A DNA stretch of 64,000 nucleotides. Source: Pseudolabrys sp035718275 (GTDB taxonomy: Bacteria > Pseudomonadota > Alphaproteobacteria > Rhizobiales > Xanthobacteraceae). The translations under genes were made by a program, and so were the position numbers. Within the stretch, counting starts at the first letter, position 1; every line of letters begins with the position of its first letter. The DNA lies in NCBI GenBank assembly GCA_035718275.1, contig DASTHI010000003.1:1-64000 (forward strand). Reading direction: 5' to 3'. The notes below the pieces were generated by a model. It worked only from the letters and a program-made list of their open reading frames with translations. It had not been told where the DNA came from and made no database searches. Of the stretch, positions 46,579 through 55,162 are shown in pieces.

Positions 46579-48117
46579 ATGTTCGAGTCGCTGTCTGAAC
46601 GATTGGGCGGAATACTAGACCGCCTCACTCGCCGAGGGGCGCTGAGCGAGGCCGAAGTTGAGGCCGCGCTGCGTGAGGTTCGCCGCGCGCTGCTTGAAGC
46701 GGACGTGGCTCTCGACGTTGCGCGGGCATTCACCGAGGGCGTCAAGAAGCAGGCCGTCGGCGTCGAGGTGATGAAGTCGGTCACGCCCGGCCAAATGGTG
46801 GTGAAGATCGTTCACGACCAGCTCGTCGCGACTCTTGGTACCGACAGCCCCGGGCTCGATCTCAATGCCGCGCCGCCGGTCGCAATCATGATGGTCGGCC
46901 TGCAGGGCTCGGGCAAGACAACGACGACGGCGAAGCTCGCCAAGCGACTTTTCGATCGTCAGCGCCGTAAGGTGCTGATGGCGTCCCTCGACGTGCGCCG
47001 TCCGGCCGCGATGGAGCAGCTCGCTGTTCTCGGCCGTGACGCACAGATTGAAACCCTGCCCGTGGTGGCGGGACAGTCGCCGCCTCAGATCGCACGGCGA
47101 GCCATCGAAGCTGCCAGACTCGGCGGATTCGACGTGGTCATCCTGGATACGGCAGGACGCACGACTCTCGATGACGAAATGATGAACGAGGCCTCCGAGA
47201 TCAGGCGCACGATACATCCGCAAGAAGTCCTTCTCGTCGCTGATGCCCTGACCGGTCAGGATGCGGTCAACCTCGCACGCTCGTTCGACCAGCGCGTCGG
47301 GCTTACCGGCATCGTGCTGACGCGTGTAGATGGCGATGGTCGCGGTGGAGCCGCGCTGTCGATGCGAGCCGTCACCGGCAAGCCAATCAAGCTGATCGGA
47401 ACCGGAGAAAAGCTGGAGGCTCTTGAGGATTTCGATCCGTCGCGGATCGCCGGCCGCATTCTGGGCATGGGCGATATTGTGGCGCTGGTCGAAAAGGCCG
47501 CAGCAAATATTGATGCCGAAAAGGCGATGCGCGCTGCGGAAAAGATGCGCAAGGGCGCCTTCGATCTTGCCGATCTACGCGACCAACTCACTCAGATGCA
47601 GGCCATGGGTGGAATAGGCGGGCTCATGGGCATGCTGCCCGGAGTAGCAAAAATGAAAAATCAGCTTGCGGCAGCAAATCTCGACGAAAGCATCATCAAG
47701 CGGCAGATCGCAATCATCGACTCGATGACCCCACAAGAGCGTCGCAATCCTGGCATTCTCAAAGCCAGCCGCAAGAAGCGCATCGCAGCAGGCTCCGGCA
47801 CTTCGCCCGAAGCAATCAACAAGCTGCTGAAGATGCATCGCGGCATGGCCGACATGATGAAGATGATGGGGGGCGCGAAGCGTGGTCCATTCGCTGGGCT
47901 GGCGCAATCTCTGGGATTTGGCGGCGCAATGCCGTCGCCGCAACAGCTGGCTGAAATGGCCAAAACGATGCCTGGCGGACAGCTACCGCCGAACCTCCCG
48001 GGCCTTCCATCAAACATGCCGAAGCTCCCATCCGATTTACCCGGACTGCCGGGGCTGGGCGGAAAATTTCCAGGATTACCAGGTGGCCTCGCACCTGGGC
48101 CGGCAAAGAAGAAATGA
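46579..48117 (+). CDS. ffh: Signal recognition particle protein Ffh (SRP54)
   Basis: SRP GTPase of 512 aa. N domain about 1-90, G1 GLQGSGKT (107-114), DTAGR, TRVDGDGRGG, and the Met-rich M domain (about 325-430) with the RNA-binding SRKKRIAAGSGTS. The last about 70 residues are a low-complexity Pro/Gly/Leu/Met tail (LPGLPSNMPKLPSDLPGLPG), longer than the E. coli protein but common in alphaproteobacteria. First gene of the run leading to rplS. Confidence 0.97.
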   Translation: MFESLSERLGGILDRLTRRGALSEAEVEAALREVRRALLEADVALDVARAFTEGVKKQAVGVEVMKSVTPGQMVVKIVHDQLVATLGTDSPGLDLNAAPPVAIMMVGLQGSGKTTTTAKLAKRLFDRQRRKVLMASLDVRRPAAMEQLAVLGRDAQIETLPVVAGQSPPQIARRAIEAARLGGFDVVILDTAGRTTLDDEMMNEASEIRRTIHPQEVLLVADALTGQDAVNLARSFDQRVGLTGIVLTRVDGDGRGGAALSMRAVTGKPIKLIGTGEKLEALEDFDPSRIAGRILGMGDIVALVEKAAANIDAEKAMRAAEKMRKGAFDLADLRDQLTQMQAMGGIGGLMGMLPGVAKMKNQLAAANLDESIIKRQIAIIDSMTPQERRNPGILKASRKKRIAAGSGTSPEAINKLLKMHRGMADMMKMMGGAKRGPFAGLAQSLGFGGAMPSPQQLAEMAKTMPGGQLPPNLPGLPSNMPKLPSDLPGLPGLGGKFPGLPGGLAPGPAKKK

Positions 48118-48201
48118 CAAGGCAAACCCGGCTGTCTCCAAGCCAGATGCTACTTACGTTTTACAACCAGCATGACCGTCTTGATCGAAAGGAAAATATA
48201 G

Positions 48202-48612
48202 ATGTCTCTCGTTATTCGTCTTGCCCGCGCCGGCACCAAGAAGCGGCCGGTTTATCATGTCGTCGTTGCAGATAAGCGCAGCCCGCGGGACGGGCGCTTC
48301 ATTGAGCGTCTCGGCTATTTCAATCCGCTGCTGCCGAAGGAAAAGACCGAGCGTCTGAAGCTCGATCTGGACAAGGTGCAGGCGTGGTTGAAAAAAGGCG
48401 CCCAACCTTCGGATCGCGTCATGCGATTCCTCGATGCAGCCGGAATCATGAAGCGCCCAAAGCGCAACAATCCTGAAAAGGCGATACCCCGTAAGGAGCG
48501 CAAGGCAAAAGCCGAAGAAACGGCCAATGCCGGTGGCGCCGCTCCGGCTGCCGCAGGTAGCGCCACGGCGGCGGCGGCGGGGAAGCCGGCCGAAGCTCCC
48601 GCCGCTACCTGA
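48202..48612 (+). CDS. rpsP: Ribosomal protein bS16
   Basis: Small-subunit protein of 136 aa. The bS16 core is residues 1-85 (SLVIRLARAGTKKRPVYHVVVAD). A C-terminal extension is rich in Lys then Ala/Gly (KAKAEETANAGGAAPAAAG), typical for rhizobia. AAAGGAAAATATAG precedes ATG. Confidence 0.98.
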   Translation: MSLVIRLARAGTKKRPVYHVVVADKRSPRDGRFIERLGYFNPLLPKEKTERLKLDLDKVQAWLKKGAQPSDRVMRFLDAAGIMKRPKRNNPEKAIPRKERKAKAEETANAGGAAPAAAGSATAAAAGKPAEAPAAT

Positions 48613-48627
48613 TTTCGGTGGCGTCCT

Positions 48628-48667
48628 GCTAGGAGGCCCTGGCAGTCGGCTGCTGCCTAGGTTTTCA
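48628..48667 (+). terminator. Possible attenuator hairpin between rpsP and rimM
   Basis: CTAGG (48629-48633) pairs with CCTAG (48656-48660) around an inner GCAG/CTGC hairpin, followed by GTTTTC. Stem is interrupted and the U-tract short, so it would at most give partial termination. Confidence 0.3.
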
Positions 48668-48674
48668 GTGCTCA

Positions 48675-49208
48675 ATGAGATCCGCACTTCCACGAGAAAA
48701 GGTCTGCATCGCGCGCATCGGTGGCGCGCACGGCACTCGCGGTGAAGTGAAGCTGTGGTCGTTTACGGAAGATCCGGCAGCGGTCGCAAACTATGGGCTT
48801 TTGGAGACGTTGGACGGCAGTCGGCAAATCGAAATCGAGGGATTGCGGCCGGCCAAGGGTTACTTCATCGCGCGGATTGCAGGCGTAGGCGATCGCGATG
48901 CCGCGGAACGCCTACGCAATACGGAGCTTTACGTAGCGCGATCGCGTCTGCCCAGGATCAACGAACCGGATACTTATTACCATGCCGACTTGATCGGTCT
49001 CGACGCCATCACCTCGGATGGCGTTCAGGTCGGCACCGTGCGGGCCGTGCACAACTTTGGGGCCGGCGACATCATAGAGATCGTGCCGGTGGGCAGTGGC
49101 GAACCTCTCATGCTGCGTTTTGATGAGCGGACTGTGCCGAAGATCGACATGGAGGCAAAACAGATCGTTGTCGTGCGGCCGACCGAGATCGAAAGTCAGG
49201 ACGAGTAA
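48675..49208 (+). CDS. rimM: 16S rRNA processing/assembly factor RimM
   Basis: Binds bS19 during 30S maturation, 177 aa. N-terminal domain opens with VCIARIGGAHGTRGEVKLWSF; the PRC-barrel part has YYHADLIGLDAITSDG. The stop codon region CAGGACGAGTAA is duplicated 17 bp downstream (49214-49225) outside the frame. Confidence 0.96.
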   Translation: MRSALPREKVCIARIGGAHGTRGEVKLWSFTEDPAAVANYGLLETLDGSRQIEIEGLRPAKGYFIARIAGVGDRDAAERLRNTELYVARSRLPRINEPDTYYHADLIGLDAITSDGVQVGTVRAVHNFGAGDIIEIVPVGSGEPLMLRFDERTVPKIDMEAKQIVVVRPTEIESQDE

Positions 49209-49318
49209 AAACCCAGGACGAGTAACATGCAGGGCGCGTTTCTGCTTTCCTTCACAGATCTCACGTTAAATCTCGCGCCCATGCGTTTCACGGTTTCGCA
49301 GGCGAACGGCGGAGGGCA

Positions 49319-50029
49319 ATGATGTGGCGCGCAAGCGTGCTAACCATCTTTCCGGACATGTTCCCCGGTCCGCTTGCGCACAGCCTTGCGGGCAGGGCGC
49401 TTGCTTCCGGCATCTGGTCGCTGCAGACGATCGATATTCGCGCTCATGCGTGCGACAAGCATCGAACCGTCGACGATTCTCCTGCCGGTGGCGGACCGGG
49501 CATGGTGATGAAGGCTGACGTACTGGCTCGCGCTCTCGACGCGGTACCGCACGATACCCGCCCTCGTTTGCTGATGAGCCCGCGGGGCGTGCCTTTGAAG
49601 CAAACGCGCGTGCTTTCTCTTTCGCGCGAGCTTGGGGTCGTGATCGTCTGCGCTCGATTCGAAGGTGTGGATGAAAGGCTGATCAAGGCGAGACGGCTCG
49701 AAGAAGTATCCTTGGGCGACTTCATTCTTTCCGGCGGGGAAATCGCCGCCCTCGCATTGCTCGATGCCTGCGTCCGATTGCTGCCCGGAGTGATGGGCAA
49801 AGAAGCATCCGCCGCCGAGGAGAGTTTTGCCGACGGTCTTCTCGAATACCCTCAGTACACCCGTCCTCCGGTATTCGAAGGCGAGCCGATCCCGGAGGTG
49901 CTCACCTCCGGCGACCATGAAAAAGTGAAGGCCTGGCGTCGGGCCGAGGCCGAAAGGCTCACGGCAGAACGGCGCCCCGATCTCTGGGCGATTTACCAGG
50001 CCCGCAAAGCCGCGAAAAAAGGCCTTTAA
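49319..50029 (+). CDS. trmD: tRNA (guanine37-N1)-methyltransferase TrmD
   Basis: SPOUT-class methyltransferase of 236 aa making m1G37. It contains the trefoil-knot sequences GGGPGMVMKAD, RLLMSPRGVPLKQ and DFILSGGEIAALALLDACVRLLPGV, and the C-terminal YTRPPVFEGEPIPEVLTSGDH. GGAGGG lies just upstream. An ATG repeats one codon later. Confidence 0.97.
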   Translation: MMWRASVLTIFPDMFPGPLAHSLAGRALASGIWSLQTIDIRAHACDKHRTVDDSPAGGGPGMVMKADVLARALDAVPHDTRPRLLMSPRGVPLKQTRVLSLSRELGVVIVCARFEGVDERLIKARRLEEVSLGDFILSGGEIAALALLDACVRLLPGVMGKEASAAEESFADGLLEYPQYTRPPVFEGEPIPEVLTSGDHEKVKAWRRAEAERLTAERRPDLWAIYQARKAAKKGL

Positions 50030-50132
50030 CGCGCAGGGTGACAATCAGAGCGCTTTGTAATACAAGCTCGCCCAACCCATTCACCATAGCCGAGACCGCG
50101 CGTCGGTTGCTGGCGCCGACGGAGAATTCGCA

Positions 50133-50531
50133 ATGAACATCATTCAGCAGCTCGAAAAAGAGCAGGTCGAGAAGCTGTCAGCCGGCAAGGAAATTCCCGA
50201 TTTTCAGCCGGGCGACACGGTACTCGTTAATGTGAAGGTCGTGGAGGGCGACAAGACCCGCGTGCAGGCTTATGAGGGCGTGTGCATCGGCCGCTCCGGC
50301 CGGGGAATCAACGAGAACTTTACCGTCCGCAAGATTTCCTACGGTGAAGGTGTCGAGCGCGTATTCCCGCTGTATTCGCCGATGATTGAATCGATGAAGG
50401 TTGTTCGCCGCGGCAAGGTGCGCCGTGCGAAGCTTTACTATCTGCGGGGCTTGCGCGGCAAGAAGGCGCGCATTTCGGAGGCACAGGGCGCGGCCGGCGA
50501 GCAAGCCGCCGAAGCGGCGACAACGGAATAG
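50133..50531 (+). CDS. rplS: Ribosomal protein bL19
   Basis: Large-subunit protein of 132 aa at the 30S-50S interface. NIIQQLEKEQVEKL, FQPGDTVLVNVKVVEGDKTR and RRGKVRRAKLYYLRGLRGKKARI are diagnostic. A short Ala/Glu/Gly tail follows the core. Confidence 0.98.
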   Translation: MNIIQQLEKEQVEKLSAGKEIPDFQPGDTVLVNVKVVEGDKTRVQAYEGVCIGRSGRGINENFTVRKISYGEGVERVFPLYSPMIESMKVVRRGKVRRAKLYYLRGLRGKKARISEAQGAAGEQAAEAATTE

Positions 50532-50555
50532 GGGCTCGCGCGATTTCCAGATCGC

Positions 50556-50583
50556 AAAAGGGCCGCACGTGCGGCCTTTTTTC
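50556..50583 (+). terminator. Rho-independent terminator after rplS
   Basis: Perfect palindrome GGCCGCACGTGCGGCC flanked by AAAA and TTTTTT (50557-50582). Ends the ffh/rpsP-rimM-trmD-rplS run and may work in both directions. Confidence 0.9.
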
Positions 50584-50594
50584 ATTCGGCTTCG

Positions 50595-50623
50595 TTGTCC
50601 AACTAAGATCGATTGGCTATATA
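50595..50623 (+). promoter_or_regulatory. Probable sigma-70-type promoter for leuC
   Basis: TTGTCC (50595-50600), exactly 17 bp, then TATATA (50618-50623), directly after the rplS terminator. The leader to the leuC ATG is about 160 nt. Confidence 0.55.
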
Positions 50624-50789
50624 CCGCCCATGCTGTCGAGAGCTCAGAGGATCGTCCTGGTCGACCATGCGCGTTTGCCATGGCGGTTTTTCGGCCGTCT
50701 AACATCAGTGCAAGGCGGACTTTGATCGGCCGGCGAGTTGCTGTTCCATTACAAGCCATTTTCTTCCCCCGAACAAAGCCAAACGATCC

Positions 50790-52193
50790 ATGAACCCGCG
50801 TACCCTCTACGACAAGATCTGGGATGATCATCTGGTAGACGAGCAGCCGGATGGAACATGTCTGATCTATATCGATCGGCATCTGATCCACGAGGTGACG
50901 TCGCCGCAGGCGTTCGAAGGACTGCGAGCGGCCGGCCGCAAAGTCCATGCTCCGTACAAGACGCTCGCTGTTGTCGATCACAATGTCCCTACTTCGGATC
51001 GCAGCAAGCCCAATCCCGATCCGGAAAGTGCCGAGCAGATTGCGGCACTTGCGCAAAATGCAAAGGATTTCGGCATTGAGTATTTCGATGAATTCGACAA
51101 GCGGCAGGGCATTGTACACATTATCGGACCCGAGCAGGGCTTCACACTGCCGGGGACTACGATCGTCTGCGGTGACAGTCATACCGCTACTCATGGCGCC
51201 TTCGGTGCCCTGGCTTACGGGATCGGCACTTCGGAAGTCGAACACGTCCTCGCCACGCAAACGCTGATTCAGAAAAAATCGAAAAACATGCGGGCGGTGG
51301 TGGATGGAAAGCTGCCCCCCGGCGTCACCGCCAAGGACATTATCCTTGCCATCATCGGCGAGATTGGCACCGCCGGCGGCACTGGATACGCGCTGGAATA
51401 TGCTGGCGAAGCGATCCGGTCGACCTCGATCGAAGGCCGCATGACGATCTGCAATATGTCTGTCGAAGGCGGGGCAAAAGCAGGATTTATCGCACCGGAT
51501 GAAAAAGCCTTCGATTATCTCAAGGACAAGCCGAAGGCGCCCAAGGGTAAGGCTTGGGATGCCGCCATGCGTTATTGGGAAACCCTGCGATCGGACGACG
51601 GCGCGCATTTCGACCGGGAGATCCGACTAAATGCGGAGAAGCTCCCGCCATTGGTAACCTGGGGTACCAGTCCGGAGCAGGTGATCTCAGTCACCGGCAA
51701 GGTGCCGGTTCCTTCCGAGATCGAAGACGAAAAGAAGCGAGCGGCCGCTGAGCGTTCTCTCGCCTATATGGGGCTCAAGGGCGGCGAGAAAATCACGGAT
51801 ATCAAGATCGACCGTGTGTTCATCGGGTCGTGCACCAATGCGCGCATCGAGGATCTGCGTGATGTCGCGCGGGTGGTTAATGGCAAGCAGGTAAATACGA
51901 TGGTAAGGGCCATGATCGTGCCCGGTTCGGGCTTGGTGAAACAGCAGGCGGAATCGGAAGGGCTCGACAAAATCTTCAAGGCCGCTGGCTTCGATTGGCG
52001 GGAGCCCGGCTGCTCGATGTGCCTCGCAATGAACCCCGACAAGCTTGCGCCTGGAGAACGCTGCGCATCAACTTCGAACCGCAACTTCGAAGGACGTCAG
52101 GGTTACAAGGGGCGAACGCACCTTGTGTCACCCGCCATGGCAGCCGCCGCTGCAATCGCAGGTCACTTCGTCGACGTCCGTGATTGGAAATAA
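50790..52193 (+). CDS. leuC: 3-isopropylmalate dehydratase large subunit
   Basis: 4Fe-4S aconitase-family enzyme of leucine synthesis, 467 aa. It has RTLYDKIWDDHLV, VCGDSHTATHGAFGALAYGIGTSEVEHVLATQ, and cluster cysteines in FIGSCTNARIEDL and GCSMCLAMNPD. Full length. Partner leuD lies about 1 kb downstream, separated by two small genes. Confidence 0.98.
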   Translation: MNPRTLYDKIWDDHLVDEQPDGTCLIYIDRHLIHEVTSPQAFEGLRAAGRKVHAPYKTLAVVDHNVPTSDRSKPNPDPESAEQIAALAQNAKDFGIEYFDEFDKRQGIVHIIGPEQGFTLPGTTIVCGDSHTATHGAFGALAYGIGTSEVEHVLATQTLIQKKSKNMRAVVDGKLPPGVTAKDIILAIIGEIGTAGGTGYALEYAGEAIRSTSIEGRMTICNMSVEGGAKAGFIAPDEKAFDYLKDKPKAPKGKAWDAAMRYWETLRSDDGAHFDREIRLNAEKLPPLVTWGTSPEQVISVTGKVPVPSEIEDEKKRAAAERSLAYMGLKGGEKITDIKIDRVFIGSCTNARIEDLRDVARVVNGKQVNTMVRAMIVPGSGLVKQQAESEGLDKIFKAAGFDWREPGCSMCLAMNPDKLAPGERCASTSNRNFEGRQGYKGRTHLVSPAMAAAAAIAGHFVDVRDWK

Positions 52194-52240
52194 AGATCTT
52201 CTCGCAGGCAATTTCGATTGTCCTGCGCCTGCGCCCGGAA

Positions 52241-52543
52241 CTACTGCCACCAGCAGCGCATCTGCGGGACGATCACCGGACCACTCACCCGGTATTCCTT
52301 CACCAGCCAAGCATGGCAGTATCGCTTGGCGTTAGGGCCCGGATACGGCCGGCGCGGATAGATTGTAACCTTTGGGCGCTTTCTTTGCGCTACCAGGTCC
52401 ATTGCCCCTGCTGAGCCGGCTGCACATCCTCGTTGCGTCACTTGCTGATCGCCGCACCCCAGGTTGCGAACGGATGCAGCCTCCGGCGCTGCGGACGAAA
52501 ACAGAACGAGGCCCAGAACGGCACAAAATGTCGCGATCTTCAT
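52241..52543 (-). CDS. Small exported protein, unknown function
   Basis: Predicted exported protein of 100 aa. Signal peptide 1-23 (ending PEAAS), then a Cys-containing spacer and a basic, Pro-rich region, ending in the motif RYCHAWLVKEYRVSGPVIVPQ followed by MRCWWQ. This Cys/Trp-rich C-terminal motif recurs in small exported proteins of Bradyrhizobium relatives from memory, without known role. Four cysteines in the mature part suggest disulfides. Two ATGs are adjacent (52546 and 52543); no strong ribosome-binding site. Confidence 0.65.
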   Translation of the reverse strand: MKIATFCAVLGLVLFSSAAPEAASVRNLGCGDQQVTQRGCAAGSAGAMDLVAQRKRPKVTIYPRRPYPGPNAKRYCHAWLVKEYRVSGPVIVPQMRCWWQ

Positions 52544-52638
52544 CATCGGTTTTTCAGTCTTGGCTGGTGAACCGTTGCGCATTCGATCCACGACGTCAAT
52601 CGCTTGGTCGCGGCGGAAAGGTCCCATAGAACGTCGGC

Positions 52639-53052
52639 ATGAAAGACCCAGGATCGTGGCGAAAAGCGGCGGCTCCATCGCTTGCCGATATCGAAGCGCT
52701 CGCAGCGGAAGCATACGCCCGTCTGCCCGAACATTTTCGCAATCTTTGTGAGAACCTCGTGATACGAGTCGAAGATTTCCCTAGCGAGGACGTTATCCGG
52801 AGCATGCATCTCGACAGCGAGTTCGACATCCTGGGTCTATTCCAGGGGGTTGGCTTGCCATTCCAAACGGAATCGGTGTCGGGAGCGATGCCGAACATGA
52901 TCTGGCTTTACCGGCGTCCCATCCTCGACTACTGGACCGAACACGAGGACAGCCTTGGCGAGATCGTCACTCATGTTTTGGTGCATGAAATCGGCCACCA
53001 TTTCGGCTTGTCGGATGAAGACATGGAAGCGATCGAGGCGAGCGCCGGATGA
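52639..53052 (+). CDS. Zincin-like metallopeptidase family protein
   Basis: Small protein of 137 aa of the minimal-metallopeptidase (DUF1025, TTHA0227-like) family. The zinc motif HExxHxxGxxD is complete: His116, Glu117, His120, Gly123, Asp126 (HEIGHHFGLSD). An IWLYRRPILDYW strand precedes it. No signal peptide, so cytosolic. Proteolytic activity is inferred from the motif only. Divergent from the small exported protein gene. Confidence 0.88.
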   Translation: MKDPGSWRKAAAPSLADIEALAAEAYARLPEHFRNLCENLVIRVEDFPSEDVIRSMHLDSEFDILGLFQGVGLPFQTESVSGAMPNMIWLYRRPILDYWTEHEDSLGEIVTHVLVHEIGHHFGLSDEDMEAIEASAG

Positions 53053-53151
53053 GTCTCCACCAGCAACAGGCACCCAGCCCGGTTGCTATTGACCTGCTAA
53101 AGGGACCCCTTATGAAGGACCGATAACGGGAGTGTCTTGAGGTTCGCCGAT

Positions 53152-53757
53152 ATGGAGAAATTCACCACGCTGGAAGGCGTTGCCGCTCCATTGCGAATGA
53201 TCAATGTCGACACCGACATGGTCATTCCCAAGCAGTATTTGAAAACGATAAAGCGTACCGGGCTCGGCAAAGGACTATTTTCGGAACTTCGCTACAACGA
53301 CGACGGCAGCGAAAACCCAGATTTTGTGCTTAACAAGCCGGCGTACCGCAAGGCAAAAGTCCTGGTGGCGGGCGACAATTTCGGCTGCGGCTCGTCACGC
53401 GAGCATGCACCTTGGGCGCTCATGGATTTCGGGATTCGTTGTGTGATCTCTACGTCATTTGGCGACATCTTCTACAACAACTGCTTCAAGAACGGCCTGT
53501 TGCCGATCCGCGTGTCACCCGACGATCTGGAAAAGCTCTTCGACGATGCTGAACGGGGTGCCAACGCGACGCTCACGATCGATCTCCCGAAGCAGGAAAT
53601 CCGTGGACCAGACGGCGGAATCATCCATTTCGATATCGACCCGCATCGCAAGCATTGCCTGCTGAACGGTCTCGACGATATCGGACTCACTCAGCAGAAG
53701 CAGACGAAAATCGCGAGTTTCGAGCAGAAATCCGCGGCGGCTCGTCCCTGGGCATAA
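53152..53757 (+). CDS. leuD: 3-isopropylmalate dehydratase small subunit
   Basis: Swivel-domain subunit of isopropylmalate isomerase, 201 aa. MEKFTTLEGVAAPLRMINVDTDMVIPKQYLK and GDNFGCGSSREHAPWAL are diagnostic. ATG 53152 matches the family start; a TTG at 53137 is open. It converges on the ABM-domain gene with one base between stops. Confidence 0.97.
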   Translation: MEKFTTLEGVAAPLRMINVDTDMVIPKQYLKTIKRTGLGKGLFSELRYNDDGSENPDFVLNKPAYRKAKVLVAGDNFGCGSSREHAPWALMDFGIRCVISTSFGDIFYNNCFKNGLLPIRVSPDDLEKLFDDAERGANATLTIDLPKQEIRGPDGGIIHFDIDPHRKHCLLNGLDDIGLTQQKQTKIASFEQKSAAARPWA

Positions 53758-53758
53758 G

Positions 53759-54076
53759 TCAAGCTTCGACGTGCACCACGTCGTAGAGCCCGGGCTCAAT
53801 CTCGTCCGCGATCTTTCCGAACTGCGGCCACTTTTTACGAAATTCCGGTGAACGATGGGCCGCTTCGAGAGTATCCGCGTCGTGCCACTGGATGTAATTG
53901 ACGACATGACTCCCGTCCTTGCTCCGATGCAGTGCAATGGAAACAAAGCCGGGCTGCTGGGCCATGAAGCGCGCGCGCTCAGTCATTAACTCAAGGACCT
54001 CGTCCTGCTTTTCCGGCGGTAGCTTCACCGTAGTGATTTGGGTAACAACGCGATTGCCTTCCTGAATTTGGGCCAT
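53759..54076 (-). CDS. Antibiotic biosynthesis monooxygenase (ABM) domain protein
   Basis: Small ferredoxin-like fold protein of 105 aa. VVTQITTVKLPPEKQDEVLEL, QPGFVSIALHRSKDGSHVVNYIQW and HRSPEFRKKWPQFG match ABM-domain proteins. Members include haem- and quinol-degrading enzymes, but most are of unknown function. ATG 54076 with GAGG upstream was chosen over a start twelve codons earlier. Confidence 0.82.
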   Translation of the reverse strand: MAQIQEGNRVVTQITTVKLPPEKQDEVLELMTERARFMAQQPGFVSIALHRSKDGSHVVNYIQWHDADTLEAAHRSPEFRKKWPQFGKIADEIEPGLYDVVHVEA

Positions 54077-54160
54077 GGCGCAATCCTCTTCTGCCATTTG
54101 CAAATGGCACAACGCCGACCGGGCGGGCTGAGTTTCGGCTACAAGAGCCCTCGATCGGAA

Positions 54161-55039
54161 TTATCCGCGCGTGGCAATCGCCTCCGCAATCGCGACCGTT
54201 CGCCGCGCCATCTCCGCATGCAGGCGTTCCACCATGCGCCCGTTGACCGAAAGCACTCCCTTGCCCTTGTTCTCAGGCAAGTCGAACGTTGCGATGATTT
54301 TTCTCGCCTGTTCCACTTCTGATTTCGAAGGTGAAAATGTCTTGTTGCAGGCGTCTATCTGCTTCGGATGAATGAGCGTCTTTCCATCGAAGCCGAGTTC
54401 GACACCCTGTGCGCATTCGTCCGCGAACCCCTCGGCATTATCGATGTCGTTGTATACGCCGTCGAGAATTTCGATGCCGTGGACGCGTGCGGCGGCTACG
54501 GCGGTCGTCAGCCACGACAGCATCGGTGCGCGGCCGGGCACCAGGCGCGCGCGAGTGTCTTTCGCAAGATCATTGGTGCCCATGACGAGACCGGCCAGGC
54601 GGGATTCGGAATCGCGGGCCGCCGCGGCGATCGCGAGGACATTGAAAATCGCAAGCGGAGTTTCGATCATCGCCCACACGCGCGTCTTGTGGTCGGTGGC
54701 CATATCGAGAAGACGTCGCCCGATCAACTCAAGCGTATCCGCGCTTGCAACCTTCGGCACCAGGATGGCATCGGGAGCACAATGCGCGGCCGCCGCCAGA
54801 TCTTCCGCGTGCCATGGTGTATCGATGCCGTTGATGCGAATGAAGACTTCCCGGAAACCGAAGCCGCCGCCCTTCACTGCCGCGACGACCTGCGCGCGTG
54901 CGTCGTCCTTTGCCTCCGGAGCGACGGAGTCTTCCAGATCGAGTATCACGCCGTCTACCGGCAGCGTTTTCGCTTTCTCCAGCGCCCTGGAATTTGAACC
55001 GGGCATGTAGAGCACGCTTCGACGTGGGCGGATGGTCAT
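54161..55039 (-). CDS. HpcH/HpaI aldolase/citrate lyase family CoA-ester lyase
   Basis: TIM-barrel enzyme of 292 aa, CitE/malyl-CoA lyase type. RRSVLYMPGSNSRALEKA, DGVILDLEDSVAPEAKDDAR (Mg-binding Glu/Asp), INGIDTPWHAEDL, and the second acidic site DGVYNDIDNAEGF. Probable substrate is L-malyl-CoA, beta-methylmalyl-CoA or citramalyl-CoA; a thioesterase role is also possible. ATG 55039 follows GGAGG; the TTG before it was rejected. No mtkAB or glyoxylate genes are nearby. Confidence 0.87.
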   Translation of the reverse strand: MTIRPRRSVLYMPGSNSRALEKAKTLPVDGVILDLEDSVAPEAKDDARAQVVAAVKGGGFGFREVFIRINGIDTPWHAEDLAAAAHCAPDAILVPKVASADTLELIGRRLLDMATDHKTRVWAMIETPLAIFNVLAIAAAARDSESRLAGLVMGTNDLAKDTRARLVPGRAPMLSWLTTAVAAARVHGIEILDGVYNDIDNAEGFADECAQGVELGFDGKTLIHPKQIDACNKTFSPSKSEVEQARKIIATFDLPENKGKGVLSVNGRMVERLHAEMARRTVAIAEAIATRG

Positions 55040-55162
55040 CAACGAACCTCCAGGTCATGCAAGCTTACCTGCGGTTATACCGTCATCCAACCGGCGGCGG
55101 CCTTGTCACCAGCCGCGCAGGCTGGTTGTCTCGATGCCTAGAGAATAACTCGGGGTTTGCCG

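Noticed and set aside
50630..50725. Possible 31-codon leader peptide before leuC
   Set aside because: It has five Leu but not in a run, no ribosome-binding site, and would start at or near the predicted transcription start. No alternative terminator/antiterminator hairpins are clear.
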